Program-made: the position numbers and the translations under genes
In this document: positions 29,229-38,999 of the stretch, piece after piece
Layout: every line of letters begins with the position of its first letter
How positions within the stretch are numbered: position 1 is the stretch's first letter
Source: Desulfatitalea tepidiphila
GTDB taxonomy: Bacteria > Desulfobacterota > Desulfobacteria > Desulfobacterales > Desulfosarcinaceae
Direction: 5' to 3'
Length of the DNA: 64,000 bases
Assembly (NCBI RefSeq): GCF_001293685.1
Contig: NZ_BCAG01000003.1
Coordinates: 1,860,001 to 1,924,000 of the forward strand
Notes under the pieces: model-generated
Databases searched by the model: none
Told to the model about the DNA's origin: nothing
The model's input: only the letters and a program-made list of their open reading frames with translations

Positions 29229-30366
29229 TATAATAAGTCTTCAAGCATAGATTTATATTTGTTAATATATACTCGTTCGGACAGCTTTTTTTGAACATAA
29301 TCATGACCATTTTTTGATATTTGCTGCGCAAATTTTTTATCCGATAGAATAATTGTAAGCTTTTCGGCCAAATCAGTATAGTCTTCTTTCTTGAACAAAA
29401 GTCCGTTGAAACCGTCAATAATTAATTCCGGCACGCCATCAATGTTTGAAGCAATTATCGGTTTATGTGAGGCCATAGCCTCCCTCAGAACGCGCGGTGA
29501 AGAATCGGTTCGAGATGCCAATACATAAACTGAGCAATTAGCCATCAACTGAACGACTTCATTGTAGTAGACAGGATCACACAATTCAATTTTCGGGTTA
29601 TTGTTTGCCAATTTTTCAAAATATTCGCGCCCCTCAGGGCACCAACCGACAATTTTCAATTTGTATTGAGGAAAATTAGGAGATATTTTTTTAAACGCCT
29701 TTATAAGGACATCAACACCTTTTAGATACCAGGGGTATCCAACTAGGAGTATATATTTATGATCATTTTTTTGAGCATCAAGAAAATTTTTAATGGGCAC
29801 AAAATTTGGGAAGACGACGGTATTTATATTATATTTTAATTTCAACGGTTTTAGTTGTAAGGCATAAACCAATTTTACTATCCCAGCTCTTTTAAGTGAA
29901 TAGCGAATCATCGATTGTGCAAGCCTATGCTTTAGTTTATCGGTAAAACTTGGTGCTACCCCCCCCCCCAACCAAAGGTAAAGGCTGCTTCAAAATTTCC
30001 ATTAACTTCGATAACCACTTTCGCGCCAATATAATTGCCTATTAATAGAGCTAACATACCGGATAATAAAGGATTAGGAGAGACTATGATATCAATTTTG
30101 TTCTTTTGTGTATAGAAACAAACAAATCTGATGATATTAAAAATATAAAATAAATTGCGCTTTAATGCCCCCCCCTGGTGATATAAAAAAGGGTGATATT
30201 GAAAATTACCAATATTCTTTAACTTCAAATATTTTTTTTCACAAACAGGAGTGATAATTATACCCGATGAAAACTCGGAAAAGTAGTGGTACTTACTTTT
30301 AATTTTTCCTGATATATCGGGTAGATCTGGCCCTGAATGTAAAAAGAGTATATTTAGGGAATCCAT
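29228..30366 (-). CDS. Glycosyltransferase family 4, split at a G11 tract
   Basis: The N-terminal 136 residues (MDSLNILFLHSGPDLPDISG... to VVIEVNGNFEAAFTFGWGGG) stop at TAG directly after eleven G bases (29959-29969, C on the plus strand). The rest continues VAPSFTDKLKHRLAQS in another frame. It has LLVGYPWYLKGVDVLIKAF and the donor motif ASRTDSSPRVLREAMASHKPIIASNIDGVPE. Twelve or nine G bases would restore a protein of about 380 residues. A second tract of eight G lies in frame near 30170. The downstream part abuts the ligase gene. The G runs are striking in an AT-rich gene. Confidence 0.85.
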
Positions 30367-30379
30367 TTCTACACACTCG

Positions 30380-31834
30380 TTACTTTTTTATGATTATTTT
30401 AATTTTTTGCAACATCGGCTTATCAAAAGATAATATATAAAAAATATACACGCTGCCTCCGAGCACCACTTTTATAATCAAGTGCACCGCATTTTCATAT
30501 TGTGAGCTCATCTTTAAGAAATTTAATAATGATCCAGAAAGTAATACCACAAGTGACATCAATATAACGCCCATTAGCGGTGTTTTAAGATTTAGGATAT
30601 AATCCTTGTAAGATAACCCAATTTGCCTAAGGGTAAAATGATTCCAACCAATGCATAGCAGCAAATAACTTGTAAACCATGGATAAACCATAGCGTTAAG
30701 TCCATAGGGTGCGGCCAGAAAGAAGGAAGCCGGCATAAATATCAACATTACAATATTAAAACCCAAATAGAATTTGGGCCTTCCTTGGGCACCATGAACC
30801 ATGCTGTTAACAGCACTCAGCGGCGTAACTATTTCTGTAAGACACATCATTTTAAAAATGAATATCATAGGGTACCATTTTTTATCGAGCAGTAGCCGTA
30901 CCAATTCATCTCCTATCAAAAAACCACCAATAAATAATGGCAGGACCAAACAAGTAATTGTTTTTACAATATCAAGATAGAAGGTATTGAAACGATTTTT
31001 ATCAGTATTCAATTTGGCAAATGCGGGGAATGCCACCTGATTTATCAAACTAACAATTTTATCATTTGGAATCCGCGATAATTGTTTTGCAAAGCTATAG
31101 ATCCCTAAGGTGCCAGGATTCCATAATCGACCTGCAAAAAAGGAATCTGATTTTTTATTGATATATCCGATGGAGTTGCCTAATGCGATCTGGTATCCAA
31201 AGTTAAAATACTCAATTGCTTCCTTGTAGACAAACTTAAAAGAGGGGCGCCAATCCTGTAGTATAATGACCAATATTAAACAGGTAAAATTTTTTACAAT
31301 TGTGCCCCCAATCAAGGTCCAGACCCCCCAACCTATATAAGCCGTTGCGATCATAAATATGCATGATACAATGATCCCAGTGGCGTCAATAAACCCCGAT
31401 GCCTTAAATTTAAATTGTTTCCTAAGTAGATTTAGAGGTACAATTTGAATGCCAGTTAATATAAAGACTATTGAGACGGTTTGTGTAATTGATATAACTC
31501 GCGACTCTTTGAATATCCATGCAGTGGGATAGGCAAGGAAAAAGCAACAGCATGCAAAAAAAAGACTAATTGCGATGCTGCTCCAAAAAACTGATGATAG
31601 TTCACTATTGGTTGGATGGGGACGTTGGATAATTGCAGCCCCTAATCCAAGCTCACTAAACATCATGGCATAGCCGGTGATAAATGTGGCCATTTCCATC
31701 AATCCATAATCTGCGGGGACTAGCATTCTAGCCACAAAAATAGTTGAAATCCAGGAGACTATCTGGCTAATCATTTTGAATAAAGCTAACCAAGTCGCAC
31801 CTTTAAAGGCTTTTACTTCAGTTGTATCTATCAT
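30380..31834 (-). CDS. Polysaccharide flippase, Wzx/MATE-like
   Basis: The 484-residue product (start MIDTTEVKAFKGATWL) has about 12-14 hydrophobic segments. Typical family features are AKTLSRIPNDK-like AKQLSRIPNDKIVSLINQVAFPAFAKL and the N-terminal GATWLALFKMISQIVSWISTIFVARML. Such proteins move lipid-linked repeat units across the inner membrane. A longer in-frame start at 31963 lacks a plausible N-terminus and reaches into IS-like sequence. It is followed after 13 bases by the split glycosyltransferase. Confidence 0.88.
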   Translation of the reverse strand: MIDTTEVKAFKGATWLALFKMISQIVSWISTIFVARMLVPADYGLMEMATFITGYAMMFSELGLGAAIIQRPHPTNSELSSVFWSSIAISLFFACCCFFLAYPTAWIFKESRVISITQTVSIVFILTGIQIVPLNLLRKQFKFKASGFIDATGIIVSCIFMIATAYIGWGVWTLIGGTIVKNFTCLILVIILQDWRPSFKFVYKEAIEYFNFGYQIALGNSIGYINKKSDSFFAGRLWNPGTLGIYSFAKQLSRIPNDKIVSLINQVAFPAFAKLNTDKNRFNTFYLDIVKTITCLVLPLFIGGFLIGDELVRLLLDKKWYPMIFIFKMMCLTEIVTPLSAVNSMVHGAQGRPKFYLGFNIVMLIFMPASFFLAAPYGLNAMVYPWFTSYLLLCIGWNHFTLRQIGLSYKDYILNLKTPLMGVILMSLVVLLSGSLLNFLKMSSQYENAVHLIIKVVLGGSVYIFYILSFDKPMLQKIKIIIKK

Positions 31835-32317
31835 AGTTTTAGCCAATGGATATTTTTGGTCCCTGATATGAGCACGATCAAATTGCCTAATCCCTTGACC
31901 CGTGTTCGTGCCCATGTGAATGAAAAGTGTACCACTTTCAGGAAAATAAAAATGTACCACCACACGAGGTTGGAATTTACAATGGCCCCTTGCATCTGGG
32001 ACTGTACGCTGACTAGGGTGGTTAAAGAACTGGGCTGCGTCCCTGGGGAGACCCGCCTCTTGTAAAGACGGTAATAGGCACTACGAAGTTCTAAGCGAAA
32101 AGATGACGTAGGCTGCTTAATCTGAAAACCGTAGTCGTGATCATCACTTGATAATTATTCGATGCATGTAATTGATACTATGAGCAATCTCAAAAAAACG
32201 ACCAAATTTATACCAAGCATAAATGTTTGAAATTACGCATATTTAAACATGCGATAACTATCTGTAAAAATTGTAAATAAATCTAGACATGATATCTGAA
32301 TATGTAATAAAATAAGG
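31835..32317. other. Intergenic region with IS ends and an RNA-like segment
   Basis: The left part holds the 18-base repeat (31918-31935) followed by a second TGTACCACC, which looks like tandem IS end sites. From about 31975 to 32135 a GC-richer segment, including CTGGGGAGACCCGCC and CTTGTAAAGACGG, looks structured and stands out from its surroundings. No protein is supported there. The left end of the next IS should lie near 32250 but I could not match it. Confidence 0.45.
31918..31935 (+). repeat. 18-base direct repeat, right member
   Basis: GAATGAAAAGTGTACCAC is identical to 27874-27891. A shorter echo, ATGTACCACC, follows within 20 bases, a pattern seen at ends of IS21-type elements. Confidence 0.7.
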
Positions 32318-33096
32318 ATGGAACTAACAAACGAACAATGGAAACGGATAGAGCCGATACTCTTATCTTCAGCATTAACCAAAGATCCAAGAGGACGCCC
32401 AGCACGCGATCCCCGGGAGGTGCTCAACGGTATTTTGTGGATCATGCGCACTAGAGCGCCTTGGAAAGACTTGCCGCAGCGGTATCCGCCGTACCAGACA
32501 TGCCATCGACGGTTCCAGCAGTTGGTCAAACAAGGGGTTTCCCGACGTATTGCCCAAGAGTTGCTCGAAGACCTGAATGAACGCGGTAAAAGCGATATCA
32601 CAGAGGCGTTTATAGACGTGTCCTTCGCACCGGTAAAAAAGGGGTGCTTGCTGTCGCCAAGACAAAGCGTGACAAAGGCACCAAGATCATGGCAATCGCA
32701 GACGCTGCTGGTCTTCCTGTCGCCGCTTTCGTTGAAAGCGCTTCGCCCCACGAAGTAAAACTTGTCGAAGATACGATTGACAGCAGCTTTACACAGTATG
32801 CCCCTGATAAGCTGATTGGTGACAAGTCGTACGACAGCGATAAACATAACGATCAGCTCCTTGACGAACGTGGTGTTGAAATGATTGCACCACATCGTAA
32901 AGTAAGGAAAAAACCGAATACCCAAGCCGGCAGGAAACTCAGACGCTATAGGCGCCTATGGGGAAGGTCGAGCGTCTGTTCGTTTGGCTGGCTTCAGAAT
33001 TACAGGCGATTGATTGTCCGCTACGAATACCATGTGGAAAATTTCCTGGCTATGGTTCAACTTGGTTGCATTAAAATACTACTTCGATTTTTTTGA
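32318..33096 (+). CDS. IS5-family (IS427-like) transposase read through a -1 frameshift
   Basis: The first frame starts MELTNEQWKRIEPILLSSAL and contains RDPREVLNGILWIMRTRAPWKDLPQRYPPYQTCHRRF. It then reaches VKKG at GTAAAAAAGGGG. The heptamer A-AAA-AAG is a standard -1 slippery site. A -1 slip there leads to VLAVAKTKRDKGTKIMAIADAAG, LIGDKSYDSDKHND and the C-terminal YEYHVENFLAMVQLGCIKILLR. The join restores the DDE protein of about 260 residues. Programmed frameshifting is known for this IS group, so the gene is probably functional. Confidence 0.82.
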
Positions 33097-33104
33097 GATG
33101 GCTT

Positions 33105-33719
33105 CTAATCAAGAAAGAAGTGTGCTTTCACTTTTTTATCTTTAATACTTTCATCGAAATGATTTACACGAATTGTGTTTTTATTTGATAACAGCATTTT
33201 TTTGTATAATGAGACTTTCATTATTACTTTGGCAGGATTCCCCATAATTACCGAGTTTGATGCAATCTTACCGCGGACAACAGATCCTGCGCCTATTACA
33301 CAATTATCACCAATCTCTGTGCCAGGAAGGATTGTACAATTCATACCAATAAAACAATTATTCCCTACAATTATGCGATTATAATTGTTCATATCATTAG
33401 AATGATCATTCCAATTATAAAACAACCAGGCGCCCCCGTCATGTGTTATAAAGTATGTCCCTGATGCAATAACAACATTATTACCAATAGTTATAAGATA
33501 AGGTTCTGAAGAAAACTCTATAGTATATAACCTGCAATTTAAACCAAGTTTAACGCCCATTCTTTTAGCTTTTTCTGTTCTCCAGCGAAAAATTTCGAAC
33601 TTTCTAAGGTAAGATAGATAAATTTTATCATAAACCACTATCGGAAAAATTCTAATATTGAACTTGATTTCTAGTAGTTGGTAAAGTTTGTATAGTGACT
33701 TTAAAATTAATTTTTTCAT
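33105..33719 (-). CDS. Left-handed beta-helix sugar O-acetyltransferase
   Basis: The 204-residue product has a helical N-terminal third. Hexapeptide repeats follow: IGNNVVIASGTYFITHDGG, IVGNNCFIGMNCTILPGTEIGDNCVIGAGSVV. The closing motif is RGKIASNSVIMGNPAKVIMK. The histidine in THDGG is the usual catalytic base. It likely acetylates an EPS sugar. It is flanked by IS427-like and IS4 elements, so it is an island between insertions. It is clearly different from the acetyltransferase at 12973. Confidence 0.85.
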   Translation of the reverse strand: MKKLILKSLYKLYQLLEIKFNIRIFPIVVYDKIYLSYLRKFEIFRWRTEKAKRMGVKLGLNCRLYTIEFSSEPYLITIGNNVVIASGTYFITHDGGAWLFYNWNDHSNDMNNYNRIIVGNNCFIGMNCTILPGTEIGDNCVIGAGSVVRGKIASNSVIMGNPAKVIMKVSLYKKMLLSNKNTIRVNHFDESIKDKKVKAHFFLD

Positions 33720-33770
33720 TGTATGGGCTTCTTTCGAGCTTATTCATCATTTTCTATTCAAACTCACTAT

Positions 33771-35092
33771 TGTCCGGTTAAGTTTCAAATAAATTCAATT
33801 GGATATGTTGGTAGTCATTTTCGTTTCTGTAACTAGTCATTGTAAGCAACTGTTGTAATGGCACTTTTTCAAATAAAGTCAAACTCAGTAGCTGTAAAAT
33901 TGTGTAGAGGCTGTGCTCAATCCGAAGACGCTTTTTCAATATTGCGACCAAAACGTATACAGATATAGCGATCCAGATCTGAGTCTTGACAGCGTTTTCT
34001 GATGTGCCGAAAAATGCTTTGATTCGCAGATGCTGCTTGATCCACTTGAAAAATAGTTCTACCTGCCAGCGACATCGGTATAAATCGGAGATCGTTAGTG
34101 CAGGCAGCGTAAAGTGGTTTGCCAGAAAAATTAATTGAAGCGCCTGTTGCTCGTCGACGTACCGGATCCTGCGAAGCTTCTGCGGATAATCTCTGCGACT
34201 GTTGTAACCTGTTAATACAACGGTCTGGTCACAACGAAGACCGCAGGATACATCAACAGGGTGGGAGTACAGTCGCCGCATTTTCGTATTCGTCTTGGAG
34301 CGGATTATGAAAAAAGCCGGCGTTTGATTTAGTGAAAATAGGCGGCTGAAATCCAAGTAGCTACGGTCCATGACATAAATAGCACCAGCTTCTGGGATCA
34401 AAATGTCCAATACGTTGACATCATGGACCTTGCCCTCAGTGATATCTACAAACGAGGGAATGTTTCCCCGCAGATCCAGCAAGGTATGCAGCGTAACGGC
34501 GCTTTTGGTTTTACGGAAACGAGCCCATGGAAATACCGAAAGACAAAGATCGATCGTGCTGGCATCCAGCGCGTAGACTGTTTCATCGAGTTCCACTCCG
34601 AAGTCTTCGCCGGCATAGAGGTCCTTTGCAATCAGAATCAGCAGCTGAGCAAAATCGCGATAAATTCTCCAATCGCGGGTCTCGTTTGCATCTGCCAAGG
34701 TACTACGGGAGACTTTACCACGAAATCCGGTGTGGTATAGCTTTTTATCCATGGCTCGCAGGCAGCATTCGATGTCCCGTAAGCTCTCCCGGTAAGTCAG
34801 TTGGGCAAAGGCCATACAAAGGTACTGATCAAAACATGTGAAAGAACGAACCCGGTAGTTACCTTGATACCGGTCAACGCACCGTCGGAATTGGTGCATT
34901 GGAAGATTGTCCAAAACTTGAGCGAATACGGTGCTCCCTCTGTTCATGACAAGGATCCTCCCGCAAGATTATTGTCCTCCCGGGAGGGGTATCGCTCATT
35001 GAGGCAAATTTCAAATCGATTACGATCAAAATGGCAATATTTCTATATTATATCTATAAGTTGAGTGCTATTTGAAAAACTTTAACCGGACA
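33771..35092 (-). mobile_element. IS4-family element, apparently complete
   Basis: Terminal repeats TGTCCGGTTAAGTTTCAAAT and, inverted, TGTCCGGTTAAAGTTTTTCA bound a 1322-base element with one intact transposase whose stop lies inside the left repeat. A clear target duplication was not seen. Confidence 0.85.
33778..34947 (-). CDS. IS4-family transposase
   Basis: The 389-residue product opens MNRGSTVFAQVLDNLPMHQF, the DUF4372-like N-terminus common in this group. It shows DASTIDLCLSVFPWARFRKTK, VMDRSYLDFSRL and the YREK-type signature LYRCRWQVELFFKWIKQHLRIKAFFG. All DDE residues are in place and no frameshift is seen, so the element may be mobile. It separates two glycan genes. Confidence 0.93.
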   Translation of the reverse strand: MNRGSTVFAQVLDNLPMHQFRRCVDRYQGNYRVRSFTCFDQYLCMAFAQLTYRESLRDIECCLRAMDKKLYHTGFRGKVSRSTLADANETRDWRIYRDFAQLLILIAKDLYAGEDFGVELDETVYALDASTIDLCLSVFPWARFRKTKSAVTLHTLLDLRGNIPSFVDITEGKVHDVNVLDILIPEAGAIYVMDRSYLDFSRLFSLNQTPAFFIIRSKTNTKMRRLYSHPVDVSCGLRCDQTVVLTGYNSRRDYPQKLRRIRYVDEQQALQLIFLANHFTLPALTISDLYRCRWQVELFFKWIKQHLRIKAFFGTSENAVKTQIWIAISVYVLVAILKKRLRIEHSLYTILQLLSLTLFEKVPLQQLLTMTSYRNENDYQHIQLNLFET

Positions 35093-35156
35093 TTAGTGAT
35101 TCAAACTAAAATGATAATCGGAACTGATATCGGTTACAACTCAACAGCCTATTGCC

Positions 35157-36254
35157 TTATTGAAGGTACAAGTCTTCATACCGTTTAACCATCTTTTCTG
35201 CAGTGAAATCTTGTTCAAATAATTGTCGCCCATTTTGTATACAGCTATTTCGTAAACAATCATTATCAAGAAGATTTATAACTGCTGCAGAAATTCTATC
35301 AGGCTCTCCGGGAGGCACTAAAAGTCCGGTGATTCCATTTTTGATTGCAGTACTGACTCCTCCAACATCGGTTGCTACCACAGGAATCCCGACTGCCAAG
35401 GCTTCAAGCAGAACCATTGGCAGACCCTCCCATAAAGACGGTAGTACATATATATCCAGAACTGATAATATTTCGGTCATATCAAGGCGAGGTCCCAGAA
35501 AAAGAACGTGACTACTGATGCCAAGTTTTTTGGCTTCTTTTAGCAAATTTTGCCTCAAAGGGCCATCACCTGCAATTAAAAGGGTTATTTCTGCATAACG
35601 CCTAATGAGATTGGGCATGGCACGCAATAAATAAATAATACCTTTTTGCTCAGTGAGTCGGACTCCAAGACCTATAATCGGACCTTTACGAGTTAAGCCA
35701 AGCTCGTCTCGTTTCAATTTGGGGTTGAAATTATATTGGAAGAGTTTTCTATCGATTCCATTAGGGATCATTACAATTTTTTTGCGTGATATTTTTTCAT
35801 AACGATTTAAGTTTTCACATGTATGATCAGATACACCGACGATTTTAGAAACAAAATGTGATAAAAACCACTCAGAAAACATATAACGTTTTTTGTCCGG
35901 AAAAGCCCTTGCGTGATCAGTGTGAATAATTTTACGAACTCCGGTTAACAATCCGGCAATGGTTCCGTCAATCATTGCCTGAGTATTGTGAGTATGAATA
36001 ACTTTAAATGCACCTTCACGAACAAATCTTGAAACTTTAATGAAAGATAGATAATCGGGTTTTGAACTATTCTTTGGCAACAAGAAAAGAGGGATTTTCA
36101 ATTGATTAATTTTTGTAGCTAATTCCCCCATCTCGTTTAGGCAGAGTACTGTAACGTTAAATTTGTTTTTATTAATACAACGGCAAATATTGACGACAAC
36201 CTGCTGCAATCCACCTATGGCGAGATCATGCGTAATGATTAAAAGATTTTTCAT
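35157..36254 (-). CDS. Glycosyltransferase family 4
   Basis: The 365-residue product is a standard GT4 enzyme. The N-terminus reads LIITHDLAIGGLQQVVVNICR, with the GG-Q donor loop. The linker includes VSDHTCENLNRY and IPNGID. The C-terminal domain holds GLGVRLTEQKGIIYLLRA and LPSLWEGLPMVLLEALAVGIPVVATDVGG. It probably builds the EPS repeat. Its ATG overlaps the stop of the upstream glycosyltransferase gene in ATGA, so the two are translationally coupled. It is less AT-rich than its neighbour. Confidence 0.92.
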   Translation of the reverse strand: MKNLLIITHDLAIGGLQQVVVNICRCINKNKFNVTVLCLNEMGELATKINQLKIPLFLLPKNSSKPDYLSFIKVSRFVREGAFKVIHTHNTQAMIDGTIAGLLTGVRKIIHTDHARAFPDKKRYMFSEWFLSHFVSKIVGVSDHTCENLNRYEKISRKKIVMIPNGIDRKLFQYNFNPKLKRDELGLTRKGPIIGLGVRLTEQKGIIYLLRAMPNLIRRYAEITLLIAGDGPLRQNLLKEAKKLGISSHVLFLGPRLDMTEILSVLDIYVLPSLWEGLPMVLLEALAVGIPVVATDVGGVSTAIKNGITGLLVPPGEPDRISAAVINLLDNDCLRNSCIQNGRQLFEQDFTAEKMVKRYEDLYLQ

Positions 36255-37426
36255 TGTTGATTTAATAGTCCTTTATAAATTTTTTCTATCTTTTCAATTG
36301 TGCGAACCATGGTGAATTTATTTACTCGCAAGAGTGCATTTTTTGATATGCTTTTCCGTATGGAGCTATTTTTTATCAACACCAATATCTTTTCGGCAAT
36401 TTGTTCACTTTCCGGTGGCACTAGAAAACCACTGACACCATGTTCTATACTTTCCACTGCGCCGCCTAAATTAGTAGCAATAATAGGCTTACCTGAAGAC
36501 ATCCCCTCTAAAATGACATGAGGAAAAGGGTCGGGTTTTATAGAGGCATTAATCTGAATATCTAATGCGTTAATGATATCGGGTATATCATTCCTATACC
36601 CTGTTAGAATGACTTTATGCTCAAGTCCATGTGTTGTAATCTTATTCAAGAGATGTTTTTCGAACTCAGTGTCAGTTGATGAATTCTTGCCTGTATCACC
36701 AACCAATAGACAATAAAAATCTGACATCTCCTCATTTACGAGATTTAAAGCATCGATTAAAAGTTCTTGTCCTTTCCAACGACGAATATTTCCGATTAAA
36801 CCGATGATAGTAAAGTTTGAAGGTATATTGAATTCAACTCTTATATTTTCCGCAGTTTTTTTAATTTTATTTCGGAATACATCGGGTGATATCCCATCAT
36901 GAACGGTTTCCACTATTTCGGGGGCTATACCTTGTCTTTTAATATTGATTGCAATTACATCTGAAACTGGCAAAATCTTCTTATACTTTTTAACCATAAA
37001 TCGAAAAAAGAGTGTTCTGGGGTAATTTGTAAAGTTTCTTTCGTGAGTTACGCATGGTATGTTGGCCAAAGCGCATGCCACCAACCAATTGAAATACCCT
37101 CCGCTGACAGAATTATTTAAGTGAACTATCTTAATTCTATTTTTTTTGATATAAACAAGGCATTTAAATACAATAAAAAAATTTATTAGAAGATTAATAA
37201 CTTTGCGTATTACACTTATTCTGAGCTTTGAAAAAGGCTTCACATGAAATATTTCAGTCCTGCACTCTTTTTTGAAAGTATCAATTAAGGAGTGAGATTC
37301 ATAAAATAACGCAATGGGCTCAAATTGCATTTTATTGAGATGTTGAATAAGGTACAAAAGACAATAATGGGAACCGCCAATTGTGCCATCGGCAGTTTGT
37401 TCAACAAAAAGAATTTTATTCCGCAT
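36251..37426 (-). CDS. Glycosyltransferase family 4
   Basis: The 391-residue product starts MRNKILFVEQTADGTIGGSHYCL, with the GG-S donor loop. It continues through IGLIGNIRRWKGQELLIDAL to the donor motif NASIKPDPFPHVILEGMSSGKPIIATNLGG. It is very AT-rich and contains an A8 run in frame. The gene begins about 140 bases from IS5 copy 3, which has replaced whatever lay upstream. It is the first gene of a short coupled pair. Confidence 0.9.
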   Translation of the reverse strand: MRNKILFVEQTADGTIGGSHYCLLYLIQHLNKMQFEPIALFYESHSLIDTFKKECRTEIFHVKPFSKLRISVIRKVINLLINFFIVFKCLVYIKKNRIKIVHLNNSVSGGYFNWLVACALANIPCVTHERNFTNYPRTLFFRFMVKKYKKILPVSDVIAINIKRQGIAPEIVETVHDGISPDVFRNKIKKTAENIRVEFNIPSNFTIIGLIGNIRRWKGQELLIDALNLVNEEMSDFYCLLVGDTGKNSSTDTEFEKHLLNKITTHGLEHKVILTGYRNDIPDIINALDIQINASIKPDPFPHVILEGMSSGKPIIATNLGGAVESIEHGVSGFLVPPESEQIAEKILVLIKNSSIRKSISKNALLRVNKFTMVRTIEKIEKIYKGLLNQQ

Positions 37427-37564
37427 ATAATGCCATCATCTTATGATTTGAACAGAAATTAGGTTCATCCGGCTAAAGCGTACCTTAGGTTGAAAAAAGT
37501 GGACATCCATGTCTTTCAAAAGGCACCACAACAATTAGAAAGGCGTCTCGGATGTCCACAAGCT

Positions 37565-38999
37565 GAGACCTTTGCACAACCACCCTCCCCAGCCGTGCGC
37601 ATTACCTGGGGTGGCCGCATATTTTACTTCTATCTCGCTTTAAAAATTCGCATAAATACTACGAAATACGTTTATCCTATTGTTATCTATGTTTATTTAT
37701 GTCATAATGCTTCTAAATTTCAATCTATCAGGAGGCATCATGGCATACCGTAAACCCCAACGCTACTTTTCCTTCGCCGACCTTGCCGTCGAAAAGCATG
37801 CCGATAAAAACCGCGCCCTGGCCGTGCTCAAGCAGCTCAATTTGACCATCGACTGGAATCCTATCAAAAAACTCCTGGACCAATTCTACCAAACCGGCAA
37901 ACAGATCGAAGGCGGCAAGGCCTACCCGCCCCTTTTGCTATTCAAATGCCTGCTGCTTTTAAAAATGGTTTCAGATCCCCTCCGACCCGGAGCTCGAAAG
38001 CCAGATCAACGACCGCATCTCCTTTAAATCCTTCCTGGGATTGCCCCTGGATCAGGCCGCTCCGGATCACTCCACCTTTTCCAGATTCCGCAGCCGCCTG
38101 TCCAAGCAAGCCATGATAAAGCTCAACAGCGCGCTGCTTGCCCAGCTGCATCAGCACGGGATCACCGTCAATGAAGGCGTCGCCATCGATGCCCGCCTCG
38201 TTAAATCCGCTTCAAAACCAGTCTCAAACGATAAGCTCACCGAGCTTCGCGACAAAAACGCCGGCCCCGACGGCAACCTGGATAAAAACGGCAATCCGAA
38301 AAAATTCTCCCGCGATCTTGAATCCGACTGGACCATCAAAAACGATCTCCCCCATTTCGGCCTGAAAGAACATGCCGCAGTCGAGGTGGAAAATGGACTG
38401 ATTTTGTCAACCACCCTCACCCCGGCCTCCCACAGCGACTCGACCTATCTGCCCTATGCCACCATCTACAGCATGCATACCGATCAGAAAATCGATGTGG
38501 TCTATGCCGACAAGGGCTATGCCGGCGCCCCGAATCGAAACTTTCTTGCCATGAACCAAATCGCCGACGGCATCATGCGAAAAAACAATATCAACGCTTC
38601 CCTTACCGAAGCCGAAATCGCCAGAAACAAATCCATCTCCAAAAAACGATACATTGTCGAACAGTATTTTGGCCTGGCCACCCTGTTTGATGATCGCAGC
38701 CGGGCACGGTTTACCACCATTGTGAAAAACAGCATCGATGCCATGTTTAGGCAGTTTGCCTTCTGCAACCTGCAAAAAGGGGCCCGGATTTTAAGGCGCC
38801 TTCCCGCATAGCGGGGGCATAGGTGCGCCTGGAGCCTCAGATCCAGGCAAATCGGCTCTGGGACAGGGCCAATATGGGGCAGTCGAGCCATTCCGAAAGC
38901 GAAAAAAGTGCTCCGAACCGCCGACCAGTCGGCCGCAAGTTGAAAAGTGCGCTCCGAAAATAATAAACTTGAGGAATGCAACCTCAATTCAAACCTCTC
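37565..38999 (+). mobile_element. IS5-family element, copy 3
   Basis: It has the same ends as copy 2, GAGACCTTTGCAC at the left and GAGAGGTTTGAAT inverted at the right. About 1.38 kb is identical to copy 2, but the last 55 bases resemble copy 1 more. It lies in the same direction as copy 2 and cuts an exosortase gene after about 145 codons. Confidence 0.88.
37740..38811 (+). pseudogene. IS5-family transposase with one frameshift (copy 3)
   Basis: Both translated halves are identical to those of copy 2, including the extra base at TTTTAAAAATGG that separates KCLLLLK from the downstream frame. The catalytic blocks are intact in the second frame. A non-functional gene that moved must have used a transposase supplied by another copy, or was duplicated by recombination. 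Confidence 0.85.

Noticed and set aside
28569-29969. Taking the A10 and G11 splits as proven phase variation
   Set aside because: Both, like the exosortase T7, the IS66 tnpC and the IS3 orfB shifts, are one base short of an open frame, which is also the pattern of homopolymer undercalling; read data are needed.
37489-37563. Small inverted GTGGACATCC...GGATGTCCAC with a short frame
   Set aside because: It may be the end of a lost insertion sequence, but the frame stops after nine codons and no second end was found.
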